Source of the DNA: Streptococcus oralis
GTDB taxonomy: Bacteria > Bacillota > Bacilli > Lactobacillales > Streptococcaceae
Reading direction: 5' to 3'
Assembly: GCF_022749195.1 (NCBI RefSeq)
Contig: NZ_CP094226.1
Coordinates: 832,001 to 896,000 of the forward strand
DNA length: 64,000 nucleotides
Part shown: positions 1-7,448 of the stretch, piece by piece
How positions within the stretch are numbered: the first letter of the stretch is position 1
Layout of the letters: each line of letters begins with the position of its first letter
Translations under genes and position numbers: made by a program
Notes under the pieces: model-generated
Databases searched by the model: none
The model's input: only the letters and a program-made list of their open reading frames with translations
Told to the model about the DNA's origin: nothing

Positions 1-1755
1 AGTCCAGGCTTTCTTGGAATGGCAGATGAGTTGGTGTCGTTTGATAAGAGACTAGAAGCCATTTTCAAGAACTTGCTAGCTACGACAGCGATTTTTGATA
101 CTGTAGAACATGCGCGTGCCGCAGCTCGCCAAGTTCGTTATCAGGTTCGCATGGTGACACTGGATGGGACAGAGTTGCGCACAGGTGGTTCCTACGCGGG
201 TGGAGCCAATCGTCAAAACAACAGTATTTTCATCAAGCCAGAGCTGGAACAATTACAAAAAGAAATTGCTGAAGAAGAAGCTGACTTGCGGTCAGAAGAA
301 GCGACTTTGAAGACCTTGCAAGATGAGATGGTAGTATTAACAGAAAGATTAGAAGCCATCAAATCTCAGGGTGAGCAAGCTCGTATTCAGGAGCAAGGCT
401 TGTACCTTGCTTATCAACAAACCAATCAGCAGGTCGAAGAACTGGAAACGCTTTGGAAACTTCAAGAAGAGGAATTAAATCGCCTATCTGAAGGAGATTG
501 GCAAGCGGACAAGGAAAAATGCCAAGAGCGCCTTGCTACTATCACCAGTGAAAAGCAAAATCTGGAAGCTGAGATTGAAGAGATTAAGTCTAACAAAAAC
601 GCTATTCAAGAACGTTATCAAAACTTGCAGGAACAGATTTCTCAAGCGCGCTTGCTTAAGTCAGAACTGCAAGGACAAAAGCGGTACGAAGTGACTGATA
701 TTGAACGCTTAGACAAGGAACTGGATAATCTGGATATCGAGCAAGAGGAAATCCAGCGCCTCCTCCAAGAAAAGGTTGATAATCTTGAGAAAGTGGATAC
801 GGATTTGCTAAGTCAGCAGGAGGAAGAGGCCAAAACTCAGAAAACAAACCTCCAACAAGGTCTGATTCGCAAGCAGTTTGAGTTGGATGATATTGAAGGT
901 CAGCTAGATGATATTGCCAGTCATTTGGACCAGGCTCGCCAGCAGAATGAAGAGTGGATTCGCAAGCAAACACGTGCTGAAGCTAAGAAGGAAAAGGTCA
1001 GCGAATGCCTGCGCTATCTACAAGCTCAATTAACTGACCAGTACCAGATCAGTTACACAGAGGCGCTAGAAATGGCTCATGAACTGGAAAATCTCAATCT
1101 GGCGGAGCAAGAGGTTAAGGATTTAGAGAAGGCTATTCGCTCACTAGGCCCTGTCAACTTGGACGCTATAGACCAGTACGAAGAAGTTCACAACCGTCTA
1201 GATTTCCTCAATAGCCAACGAGATGATATTCTGTCTGCAAAAAACCTACTCCTTGAGACCATCACAGAGATGAATGATGAGGTTAAGGAACGCTTTAAAT
1301 CAACCTTTGAGGCGATTCGTGAGTCCTTTAAAGTGACCTTTAGACAGATGTTTGGTGGAGGTCAGGCAGATTTGATATTAACTGAGGGCGATCTTTTAAC
1401 TGCTGGTGTGGAGATTTCTGTTCAACCACCAGGTAAGAAAATCCAATCTCTCAACCTCATGAGTGGTGGTGAAAAAGCCCTATCTGCTCTGGCTCTGCTC
1501 TTCTCAATCATCCGAGTTAAGACTATTCCTTTCGTCATCTTGGACGAGGTAGAGGCGGCACTAGACGAAGCCAATGTTAAACGCTTTGGGGATTACCTCA
1601 ATCGTTTTGACAAGGATAGTCAGTTTATCGTCGTGACCCACCGTAAGGGAACGATGGCGGCAGCGGATTCTATCTATGGAGTTACCATGCAAGAATCAGG
1701 TGTATCTAAAATTGTTTCGGTTAAATTAAAAGATTTGGAAGAAACAATAGACTAG
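1..1755 (+). CDS. smc: Chromosome partition protein Smc, C-terminal part (5' end outside window)
   Basis: Smc is the ATPase core of the condensin-like Smc-ScpAB complex that compacts and segregates the chromosome. The frame is open from base 1, so the gene begins upstream; about 584 C-terminal residues are seen. The first residues belong to the hinge region. A long Glu/Gln/Lys-rich coiled coil follows (roughly visible residues 75-375). The C-terminal ATPase lobe carries the ABC signature LMSGGEKALSALAL, a Walker B segment FVILDEVEAALDEAN and the switch motif FIVVTHRKGTM. A hairpin terminator follows the stop. The family assignment is firm. The N-terminal Walker A cannot be checked because it lies outside the window. 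Confidence 0.96.
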   Translation, partial: SPGFLGMADELVSFDKRLEAIFKNLLATTAIFDTVEHARAAARQVRYQVRMVTLDGTELRTGGSYAGGANRQNNSIFIKPELEQLQKEIAEEEADLRSEEATLKTLQDEMVVLTERLEAIKSQGEQARIQEQGLYLAYQQTNQQVEELETLWKLQEEELNRLSEGDWQADKEKCQERLATITSEKQNLEAEIEEIKSNKNAIQERYQNLQEQISQARLLKSELQGQKRYEVTDIERLDKELDNLDIEQEEIQRLLQEKVDNLEKVDTDLLSQQEEEAKTQKTNLQQGLIRKQFELDDIEGQLDDIASHLDQARQQNEEWIRKQTRAEAKKEKVSECLRYLQAQLTDQYQISYTEALEMAHELENLNLAEQEVKDLEKAIRSLGPVNLDAIDQYEEVHNRLDFLNSQRDDILSAKNLLLETITEMNDEVKERFKSTFEAIRESFKVTFRQMFGGGQADLILTEGDLLTAGVEISVQPPGKKIQSLNLMSGGEKALSALALLFSIIRVKTIPFVILDEVEAALDEANVKRFGDYLNRFDKDSQFIVVTHRKGTMAAADSIYGVTMQESGVSKIVSVKLKDLEETID

Positions 1756-1765
1756 TTACCAAATG

Positions 1766-1794
1766 ATAGCATCTCTTAGGAGGTGCTATTTTTT
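1766..1794 (+). terminator. Rho-independent terminator after smc
   Basis: A 10-bp stem (ATAGCATCTC pairing with GAGGTGCTAT, one G-U pair) with a TTAG loop is followed by a T-run. It lies 11 nt after the smc stop. Confidence 0.85.
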
Positions 1795-1883
1795 AAAACT
1801 AAAGTGCTAAATCTTCTCTTAAGGTCAGTTCAGGCGCAAAAAACGACATTTGGGATTTCCTCTTAGCGAAAAGACTTTCTCTA

Positions 1884-1892
1884 TGATATAAT
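1884..1892 (+). promoter_or_regulatory. Extended -10 promoter giving a probably leaderless ribF mRNA
   Basis: TGaTATAAT ends 6 nt before the ribF ATG at 1899, so the expected transcription start is the A of the start codon. There is no room for a Shine-Dalgarno sequence in the transcript, and none is seen. Confidence 0.75.
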
Positions 1893-1898
1893 AGTTTC

Positions 1899-2849
1899 AT
1901 GATTACAACAGTACCTATTAAGAACGAAAAAGATATTGCAGTACCAGGGAAAACAGTCCTTGTACTAGGTTATTTTGATGGCATCCACAAGGGACATCAG
2001 AAACTTTTTGAAGTGGCCAGCAAGGCTTCTATGAAGGATTATCTGCCAGTTGTCGTGATGACCTTTACAGAATCGCCAAAACTTGCCTTACAACCTTACC
2101 AACCTGAACTCATGCTCCATATCGTCAATCACGAGGAACGAGAGCACAAGATGAAGTGGCACGGAGTAGAGGCTCTTTTCTTACTTGACTTTAGTAGCAA
2201 ATTTGCTAGTTTAACGGGTCAAGAATTCTTTGATACCTATGTTCGAGCTTTAAAACCAGCGATTATTGTAGCGGGATTTGATTACACGTTTGGTTCAGAT
2301 AAGAAAACTGCGGATGACCTGAAAGATTATTTTGATGGAGAGATTATCATTGTTCCTCCAGTCGAGGACGAAAAAGGAAAGATCAGTTCCACACGGATTC
2401 GCCAAGCTATTCTTGATGGAGATGTCAAGGAAGTCAACCATCTACTCGGCACACCTCTCCCAACCCGTGGAATGGTCGTTCATGGAAATGCTCGTGGGCG
2501 TACAATCGGTTATCCAACAGCCAATCTGGTCCTCAGAGATCGAACCTACATGCCAGCAGACGGTGTTTACGTAGTTGATGTAGAAGTACAACGTCAGAGA
2601 TATCGTGGAATGGCAAGTGTTGGGAAAAATGTTACTTTCGATGGAGAAGAACCACGTTTTGAAGTCAATATTTTCGACTTTTCAGACGATATTTACGGTG
2701 AGACAGTCATGGTCTACTGGCTGGACCGTGTTCGCGATATGGTCAAATTTGACTCCGTAGAGGAATTGGTAGACCAACTCCAGAAAGACGAAGAGATTGC
2801 TCGAAACTGGAAGGATGGAGATTCTGTCATTCAAGGGGCTGAGGTATAG
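1899..2849 (+). CDS. ribF: Bifunctional riboflavin kinase / FAD synthetase RibF
   Basis: RibF phosphorylates riboflavin to FMN and adenylylates FMN to FAD in the cytoplasm. The 316-aa length is usual for the family. The N-terminal nucleotidyltransferase domain (about residues 15-175) shows the HxGH-type motif in GYFDGIHKGHQKL and the later SSTRIRQAI segment. The C-terminal flavokinase domain (about 185-305) has the GRTIGYPTANL signature. The gene stands alone between terminators. Its ATG is only 6 nt after a TATAAT box, so the mRNA is probably leaderless. Nothing suggests an FMN riboswitch upstream. Confidence 0.96.
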   Translation: MITTVPIKNEKDIAVPGKTVLVLGYFDGIHKGHQKLFEVASKASMKDYLPVVVMTFTESPKLALQPYQPELMLHIVNHEEREHKMKWHGVEALFLLDFSSKFASLTGQEFFDTYVRALKPAIIVAGFDYTFGSDKKTADDLKDYFDGEIIIVPPVEDEKGKISSTRIRQAILDGDVKEVNHLLGTPLPTRGMVVHGNARGRTIGYPTANLVLRDRTYMPADGVYVVDVEVQRQRYRGMASVGKNVTFDGEEPRFEVNIFDFSDDIYGETVMVYWLDRVRDMVKFDSVEELVDQLQKDEEIARNWKDGDSVIQGAEV

Positions 2850-2864
2850 AAAACGTCTGAAAAT

Positions 2865-2898
2865 CTACTAGAAGGATTAGTTTTTTTCTAGTAGTTTT
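2865..2898 (+). terminator. Terminator after ribF
   Basis: A 9-bp perfect stem (CTACTAGAA / TTCTAGTAG) with a 12-nt loop is followed by TTTT. Confidence 0.75.
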
Positions 2899-2983
2899 GA
2901 AAGTTTGATATAACGCACTTTCAGTCCTCTTAGTTACCTATTTTAGCAACTATTTATGTCCTAATTATAGACGAGGCTTTATT

Positions 2984-3757
2984 ATGCAAACGCAAGAAGA
3001 AATGAATGTTCTGGTACCTGAAAAATTAGCAGAAATTGAGCGTGATTATGGTATCAGAGTTTTATGGGCTATTGAGTCTGGTAGTCGTGCTTGGGGATTT
3101 GAGTCTCCTGATAGTGACTTTGATGTGCGATTTATCTACAAACACAAGCAGGATTTTTATCTCCGTTTGAATGAACAGCGTGATGTTATCGAGCTACCAA
3201 TTGACGATACTTGGGATGTGAGTGGTTGGGATTTAGACAAGACTTTAAAACTCCTTTATAAGTCAAATCCTACACTGTTTGAATGGTTACAGTCACCAAT
3301 TGTCTATCAACAAACGGATTTTATCGAGCGCCTACGTCCACTTGCCAACCAGTATTTTTCTGAGAAGAAAATGCTCCACCATTACTTGAACACTGCTAGA
3401 ACTCAAATGAATAAGTATCTTTCAGGAGACAAGGTCAAGCCTAAAAAGTATTTCTATGCACTACGTCCCATTTTGGCCTGTCGCTGGATTGAAAAATACC
3501 ATTCAGTCCCTCCAATTTTGTTTGATGATTTAGTGAAAGAATTGCTTCCGTCTCATATGCAGGAGCATGTATCAAGATTGCTAGACATTAAGATAAACGG
3601 GCCTGAAGGTATGGAAATTGATCCGATTAAGCCAATTCAAGATTATATTTTAGCTAACATCCAAGAGCTGGATGCATACGTTCAAAGTGTTAGCGAGGAA
3701 AAGAAAGACTGGAAAGCTCTCAATCAATTTTTCCTTGAAGAATTAGAGAATGACTGA
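2984..3757 (+). CDS. Predicted nucleotidyltransferase (YcgL/COG3541-like)
   Basis: A 257-aa protein of the polymerase-beta-like nucleotidyltransferase superfamily. The active-site signature GSRAWGFESPDSDFDVRF (about residues 32-49) supplies the G-S and the D-x-D metal ligands. The rest matches the YcgL-type proteins described as predicted nucleotidyltransferases; no substrate is known. The gene is the first of three plus-strand genes (2984-5447) packed with gaps of less than 20 nt and ended by one hairpin, so they are probably one operon. It could act on a nucleic acid, a protein or an antibiotic. Only the superfamily is certain. Confidence 0.8.
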   Translation: MQTQEEMNVLVPEKLAEIERDYGIRVLWAIESGSRAWGFESPDSDFDVRFIYKHKQDFYLRLNEQRDVIELPIDDTWDVSGWDLDKTLKLLYKSNPTLFEWLQSPIVYQQTDFIERLRPLANQYFSEKKMLHHYLNTARTQMNKYLSGDKVKPKKYFYALRPILACRWIEKYHSVPPILFDDLVKELLPSHMQEHVSRLLDIKINGPEGMEIDPIKPIQDYILANIQELDAYVQSVSEEKKDWKALNQFFLEELEND

Positions 3758-3765
3758 GGTTGTTT

Positions 3766-4818
3766 ATGGGCAAATGGACATGTAAATGTGGACAAGCGAT
3801 GAACAACCATAGATCGCCCGATCCAAATGCTTATTCGGTTTATTCGGATGAGCTGTTTGAAGAAATCATGAATAAAGCTGACGACCATAATAAAATTTCT
3901 TATGAAGACATTTCAGAGGCGTCATTTTATATGTGGAAGTGCCCTGAGTGTGGCAGTTTCATGGTTTTTGGTGAAGAAGGGGATGGAGACCGCTTTACTT
4001 TTTATGAGCGCCAAGAAGTAGAAAAGATCGAGCCTCTCTTTGATCCAGATCAAGATTTAAATCTTGTTGTGGTTGAGTTTCAGGAGGGAGGGAATGGCTA
4101 TACTTATATCTGCGATGACCCAAATATCCATATTGGGCACGCTGTTATTGTCCCTGTAGGAAAGGAAAATACTGAAAAAACTGCTTTAGTTGTACAGAAG
4201 TATCATGCCCTACCAAAGGATATCCCTTTTCCTGTTGAGAAGTTAAAACGTGTCATTCGTAGGTATTCATATTTCGATCCAATCACTTCGAAAAATGTTT
4301 GTAGAAATTTAATTAAGCAGGGAAGAATTCTTGATGCTTGCTCTAAAAACGCTACCCCCAACTCTCAGAAAACATATTATAGTATCAAAACTCCTTTAGG
4401 TTATTTCTGGTTAGAATTAAATGGAGTTCCTATATTAATGAAAATTACACAAATCCAAGCCAGAGATAAAAAGTACCAAGTGGATGGCGCCCTTTATATA
4501 AAGCCATCAGAGATTAACTGTAGAAGATTCTATGAACTAGAATTATGTGCTGATTTTGATATTGATGCCTCAAGATGGATCGATGTTCTCTCTGATGAAA
4601 ACGTTTGGGGCAATAGTTGGGAGCTAAATGGTCTTCAATTTGGTATTACTGTTAGGGAGTCTCCAGAATTTGAAGACGAAGTAGTTGCGAGAAAGTATAG
4701 TCGTATCCCACTTTATTATGATTGGCACTCTGAATGTGAAGATTATTATGGCTTCAGTTTAGCTTGGAAAAAATACGAGGCTGATAGCGATTTGTCGATA
4801 GATTTCTATACAACATAA
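3766..4818 (+). CDS. Unrecognised protein with N-terminal zinc ribbon
   Basis: A 350-aa protein of unknown function. The start at ATG 3766 is preferred over TTG 3760 because GAGG lies just upstream. Residues 4-6 (CxC) and a CPECG motif near residue 61 can form a zinc ribbon. A following segment, about residues 105-165 (YTYICDD, then HAVIVPVGKENTEK), looks like a small beta-barrel seen in many Firmicute hypothetical proteins and reminiscent of the PriA N-terminal fold; this is an impression only. The C-terminal 190 residues show no motif I know. It sits between a nucleotidyltransferase and a TPR protein, 8 nt after the former. Confidence 0.7.
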   Translation: MGKWTCKCGQAMNNHRSPDPNAYSVYSDELFEEIMNKADDHNKISYEDISEASFYMWKCPECGSFMVFGEEGDGDRFTFYERQEVEKIEPLFDPDQDLNLVVVEFQEGGNGYTYICDDPNIHIGHAVIVPVGKENTEKTALVVQKYHALPKDIPFPVEKLKRVIRRYSYFDPITSKNVCRNLIKQGRILDACSKNATPNSQKTYYSIKTPLGYFWLELNGVPILMKITQIQARDKKYQVDGALYIKPSEINCRRFYELELCADFDIDASRWIDVLSDENVWGNSWELNGLQFGITVRESPEFEDEVVARKYSRIPLYYDWHSECEDYYGFSLAWKKYEADSDLSIDFYTT

Positions 4819-4835
4819 GATGCAGGAGAAAATGT

Positions 4836-5447
4836 ATGAATCAAGCATGGGATTTATTGTTTGAGGGTAAGATTAATGAGGCTAAAAAATTAGTTGAAGC
4901 TGATTTTTTATTGGAAACTTGCACAGATTTTAGTTTGTTAAATTTGATGGGGTATATTTATCTCGAAGAGCAAAAATACAACGAGTGCTTAAGTATCTAT
5001 CAGCGTTACATTGACTTAGCACGAACTAAAAGTGACCCAGAAAATGAACATATAGGCTATCATCAGTTAGCCATGATTTATCGTGAAATGAATGAATTTC
5101 AAACGGCCCTTTTCTATATCGAAAGAGAGCAAAAAGTCATTGAAGAATCTTTTACAGAGGATACCCTCAAATCTTCTGTTAACAATTATGAGCAAGGTTA
5201 TTTACGATTAAAGCTAGGGAAAGTAGCAGAAGCATTCATGTATATGGAACAGTCCTTAAAACAAGCTTTGCAAACAGATGATTTGATTGCCCAAGCTTGT
5301 GCCTATAGAGGTTTAGGAGAGATTGGTTCGATACAAAATCCTGAAGAATCACATGAAAATTTTTTACAAGCTATCGCTCTTTTTGAAAAGGCAGGCGATC
5401 AGATTGGTGCTCAAGAGGTTAGAAAATTGCTAAATAATAAAAAGTAG
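4836..5447 (+). CDS. Tetratricopeptide-repeat protein
   Basis: A 203-aa cytoplasmic protein made of helical repeats. TPR-like units are visible around residues 34-68 (LMGYIYLEEQKYNECLSIYQ), 72-108 (HQLAMIYREMNEFQTALFYI) and 115-160 (YEQGYLRLKLGKVAEAFMYM), with a last unit near the C-terminus. TPRs bind proteins or peptides; the partner is unknown. AGGAG precedes the ATG at the right distance. It is the last gene of the nucleotidyltransferase operon, and its stop codon lies inside the terminator stem. Confidence 0.8.
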   Translation: MNQAWDLLFEGKINEAKKLVEADFLLETCTDFSLLNLMGYIYLEEQKYNECLSIYQRYIDLARTKSDPENEHIGYHQLAMIYREMNEFQTALFYIEREQKVIEESFTEDTLKSSVNNYEQGYLRLKLGKVAEAFMYMEQSLKQALQTDDLIAQACAYRGLGEIGSIQNPEESHENFLQAIALFEKAGDQIGAQEVRKLLNNKK

Positions 5448-5467
5448 CCTGTTCAGGCTACTTTTTT
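5441..5467. terminator. Bidirectional terminator containing the TPR gene stop codon
   Basis: An 11-bp perfect inverted repeat (AAAGTAGCCTG / CAGGCTACTTT) with a 2-nt loop is followed by T-runs in the plus sense and preceded by an A-run, so it can serve the convergent minus-strand permease operon too. Confidence 0.85.
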
Positions 5468-6284
5468 ATTGAAACACGCGATATACATATGGATTTTCTG
5501 GTTTGTCTACTTTTGTGAAACTCTCAACTTCTAGTGTTGGGAGTTTTTGTTTGAGTTCTTTATGGTAGTGGAGTGTCAGGGTTCCCCTAGCGGTAATCCA
5601 GGTATTGTCAGGATACTGGCGTGAGTTCCCCTTGGTCAAGAGTCCATATACACCAGAGTCAGCGATACAGTGGATGATGCCAAAGCGAAAGAGGAACTGG
5701 CTATCTGGATGGCTAGGATCGTTATAAACAAAGCCTGTAAATTCGATTTTCTTTCCTTCAAACTCCTGAGGATAGTCATAGAGAACTTCCATGACCTCCA
5801 TATAGTTTTCATCTGTAACCTGAATGGTTGATTGGGTGAGGTATTTGTCAGCTGTAGACCTCATTTCCTTTTCATAAGCAGATTTGGAAAAATAGGTGCT
5901 GGTATCGGGTTTGAGGTATTGACTGGATGTTCCTTCGCTTGCCTGAATGGCTGTGTCGATTCCCTCAGCAAGTGGGAAATGGTATCCCTTAGCAGAAACG
6001 GTTCTCGAGTCCAAACTTACGGTAGGAAAGGCAACTCCAATCAACAGAGGTAGTGACAGTAACAGGATGCTGATTCGTCTAGCTTGACGACTTTCCAAAT
6101 GGCTGTGAGAATTGATTTTCTTGATCCAGATGTAGAATTGGACCAGAGCCAATAGAAGAGAAAGGAGCATGGAAATATAGACTAGATAGGAATAGTGGAG
6201 GTTGATGTAGTGACTGAGCTTGCCAGATAGCTTTAGGTAAAAGGTCAGAGAAAAATAGCCCAGTAGAATGAAAAATCGAATCAT
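5466..6284 (-). CDS. TIGR03943-type permease partner protein
   Basis: A 272-aa protein with an N-terminal hydrophobic region (three likely helices in about residues 1-100) and a soluble C-terminal domain of about 150 residues with a conserved FTGFVYNDPSHPDSQFLFRFGIIHCIADSG-type stretch (shown in part: FTGFVYNDPS). This matches the putative permease subunits of the TIGR03943 family, always found beside DUF318 permeases. Its start overlaps the stop of the upstream permease gene by 4 nt, so the two are translationally coupled and probably form one complex. The substrate is unknown; metal-related transport is often suggested for the family. Confidence 0.82.
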   Translation of the reverse strand: MIRFFILLGYFSLTFYLKLSGKLSHYINLHYSYLVYISMLLSLLLALVQFYIWIKKINSHSHLESRQARRISILLLSLPLLIGVAFPTVSLDSRTVSAKGYHFPLAEGIDTAIQASEGTSSQYLKPDTSTYFSKSAYEKEMRSTADKYLTQSTIQVTDENYMEVMEVLYDYPQEFEGKKIEFTGFVYNDPSHPDSQFLFRFGIIHCIADSGVYGLLTKGNSRQYPDNTWITARGTLTLHYHKELKQKLPTLEVESFTKVDKPENPYVYRVFQ

Positions 6285-7186
6285 AGCGTCACCCCTATCA
6301 TGTAAGAATAAAGCAAGACAAGCACTGTCACAATGCCCATGAATTGCCAGATGAAGCGCGCTTTGAGATAGTGCTTCATCATGAGGAGATTTTTGATATC
6401 AAGCATAGGACCAATGACCAGAAAGGCAAGGACTGGTGCTAGGCCGAAGCTCGAGAGGAGAGAAGCTCCGATAAAGGCGTCCGCCTCGCTACAAAGCGAG
6501 AGGAGAAAGGCTAGAAACATGAGCAAGAGAATCGCAAGGACTGGACTAGCACTGATAGAGATCAGGATCCGAGTCGGGACATAGACCTGCACGATAGCCG
6601 CAAAGAGACAGCCAAAGACCAAGTAACGCCCCATATCGAAAAATTCTTCAATAGCTTGTATAAAGACCTGTAATACTTTTCTAGCAGGATTCAAGTGTGA
6701 AAAGTCATGTTCGTGACAAGTGATAGGATTCTCTTTTTGAATGGGTTCCTTCCAGAAAAATCCTAGGAAAATCCCAAGCACCAAAGCAATCACAATGGCT
6801 CCCAGCGCTCGCAAGAAGGCAAGTTTTATTGAATTGCCAAAGGCAGAATAAGTGGCGAAAAGAACGATAGGATTGATGATGGGAGCAGTCACCAGAAAAG
6901 GAACCGCTGTGTAGCTGGGCACTCTCTTTTCCAAAAAACGATTGATAATCGGAACAATCCCACATTCGCAAGAAGGAAAGAGAAAACCAATGAAGGTACC
7001 AAAAAAGATCCTCCCCCAACGATTGCGAGGAAGAAACCTATAAACTTTATCAGGTGTGATATAGACCTCAATCAACCCCGAAATGAGACTCCCAATTAGA
7101 ACAAAAGGAAGGGCTTCAATCATGATGGAGAGAAAAATAGCTCCCGCTTGTAATACACTAGGAGGAAGAGATTGGAAAACAGTCAT
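6281..7186 (-). CDS. DUF318/UPF0718-family permease
   Basis: A 301-aa integral membrane protein with about eight predicted helices. The family signature PSCECGIVPIINRFL (with the adjacent cysteines) lies near residue 71 and is repeated in variant form, LCSEADAFIGASLL, near residue 231, a pattern shared with YraQ/ArsP-type permeases. It probably exports or moves a small solute with the TIGR03943 partner downstream. The ATG follows directly on the TAG stop of the 43-aa gene with no base between, pointing to coupled translation. Confidence 0.85.
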   Translation of the reverse strand: MTVFQSLPPSVLQAGAIFLSIMIEALPFVLIGSLISGLIEVYITPDKVYRFLPRNRWGRIFFGTFIGFLFPSCECGIVPIINRFLEKRVPSYTAVPFLVTAPIINPIVLFATYSAFGNSIKLAFLRALGAIVIALVLGIFLGFFWKEPIQKENPITCHEHDFSHLNPARKVLQVFIQAIEEFFDMGRYLVFGCLFAAIVQVYVPTRILISISASPVLAILLLMFLAFLLSLCSEADAFIGASLLSSFGLAPVLAFLVIGPMLDIKNLLMMKHYLKARFIWQFMGIVTVLVLLYSYMIGVTL

Positions 7187-7318
7187 CTATTTTTTCTTCT
7201 CAACTTTTTCTTTTTTATCTTTTTCATCTGGAAAAGTGACTTGTGTTAAGTCAGGAAGTTTTGCGAATTCTTCAAACATCTTGTCCAAGTCATCGGTTTT
7301 TGTAAATTTAACAGCCAT
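7187..7318 (-). CDS. 43-aa acidic/basic small protein leading the permease operon
   Basis: A short gene encoding MAVKFTKTDDLDKMFEEFAK then a 23-residue tail rich in Lys/Glu. An AGAGGT ribosome site lies 6 nt before the ATG, a TATAAT box lies at 7349-7354 (minus), and the stop abuts the permease start. There is no signal peptide or membrane segment. It is a soluble, charged small protein of unknown role. Good translation signals and coupling to the next gene make it likely to be real. Confidence 0.72.
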   Translation of the reverse strand: MAVKFTKTDDLDKMFEEFAKLPDLTQVTFPDEKDKKEKVEKKK

Positions 7319-7348
7319 GGGCCTACCTCTTTTCTACATTCTACCTCT

Positions 7349-7354
7349 ATTATA
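7349..7354 (-). promoter_or_regulatory. -10 box of the small-protein/permease operon
   Basis: TATAAT on the minus strand, 30 nt before the 43-aa gene. AGAGGTAG occurs twice in the leader; the second copy is the ribosome site. Confidence 0.6.
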
Positions 7355-7433
7355 CTATTATTTTGTGGAAAAGGGATTATTTTGATAATCAAAGATGCAA
7401 AAACAGGTAAGGCAAAACAAGAGCTGTTCCTTA

Positions 7434-7442
7434 TGGTATAAT
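7434..7442 (+). promoter_or_regulatory. Extended -10 promoter giving a probably leaderless tex mRNA
   Basis: TGgTATAAT ends 6 nt before the ATG at 7449. Longer in-frame starts upstream of the promoter are excluded because they would lie before the transcription start. Confidence 0.75.
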
Positions 7443-7448
7443 AGGTTT

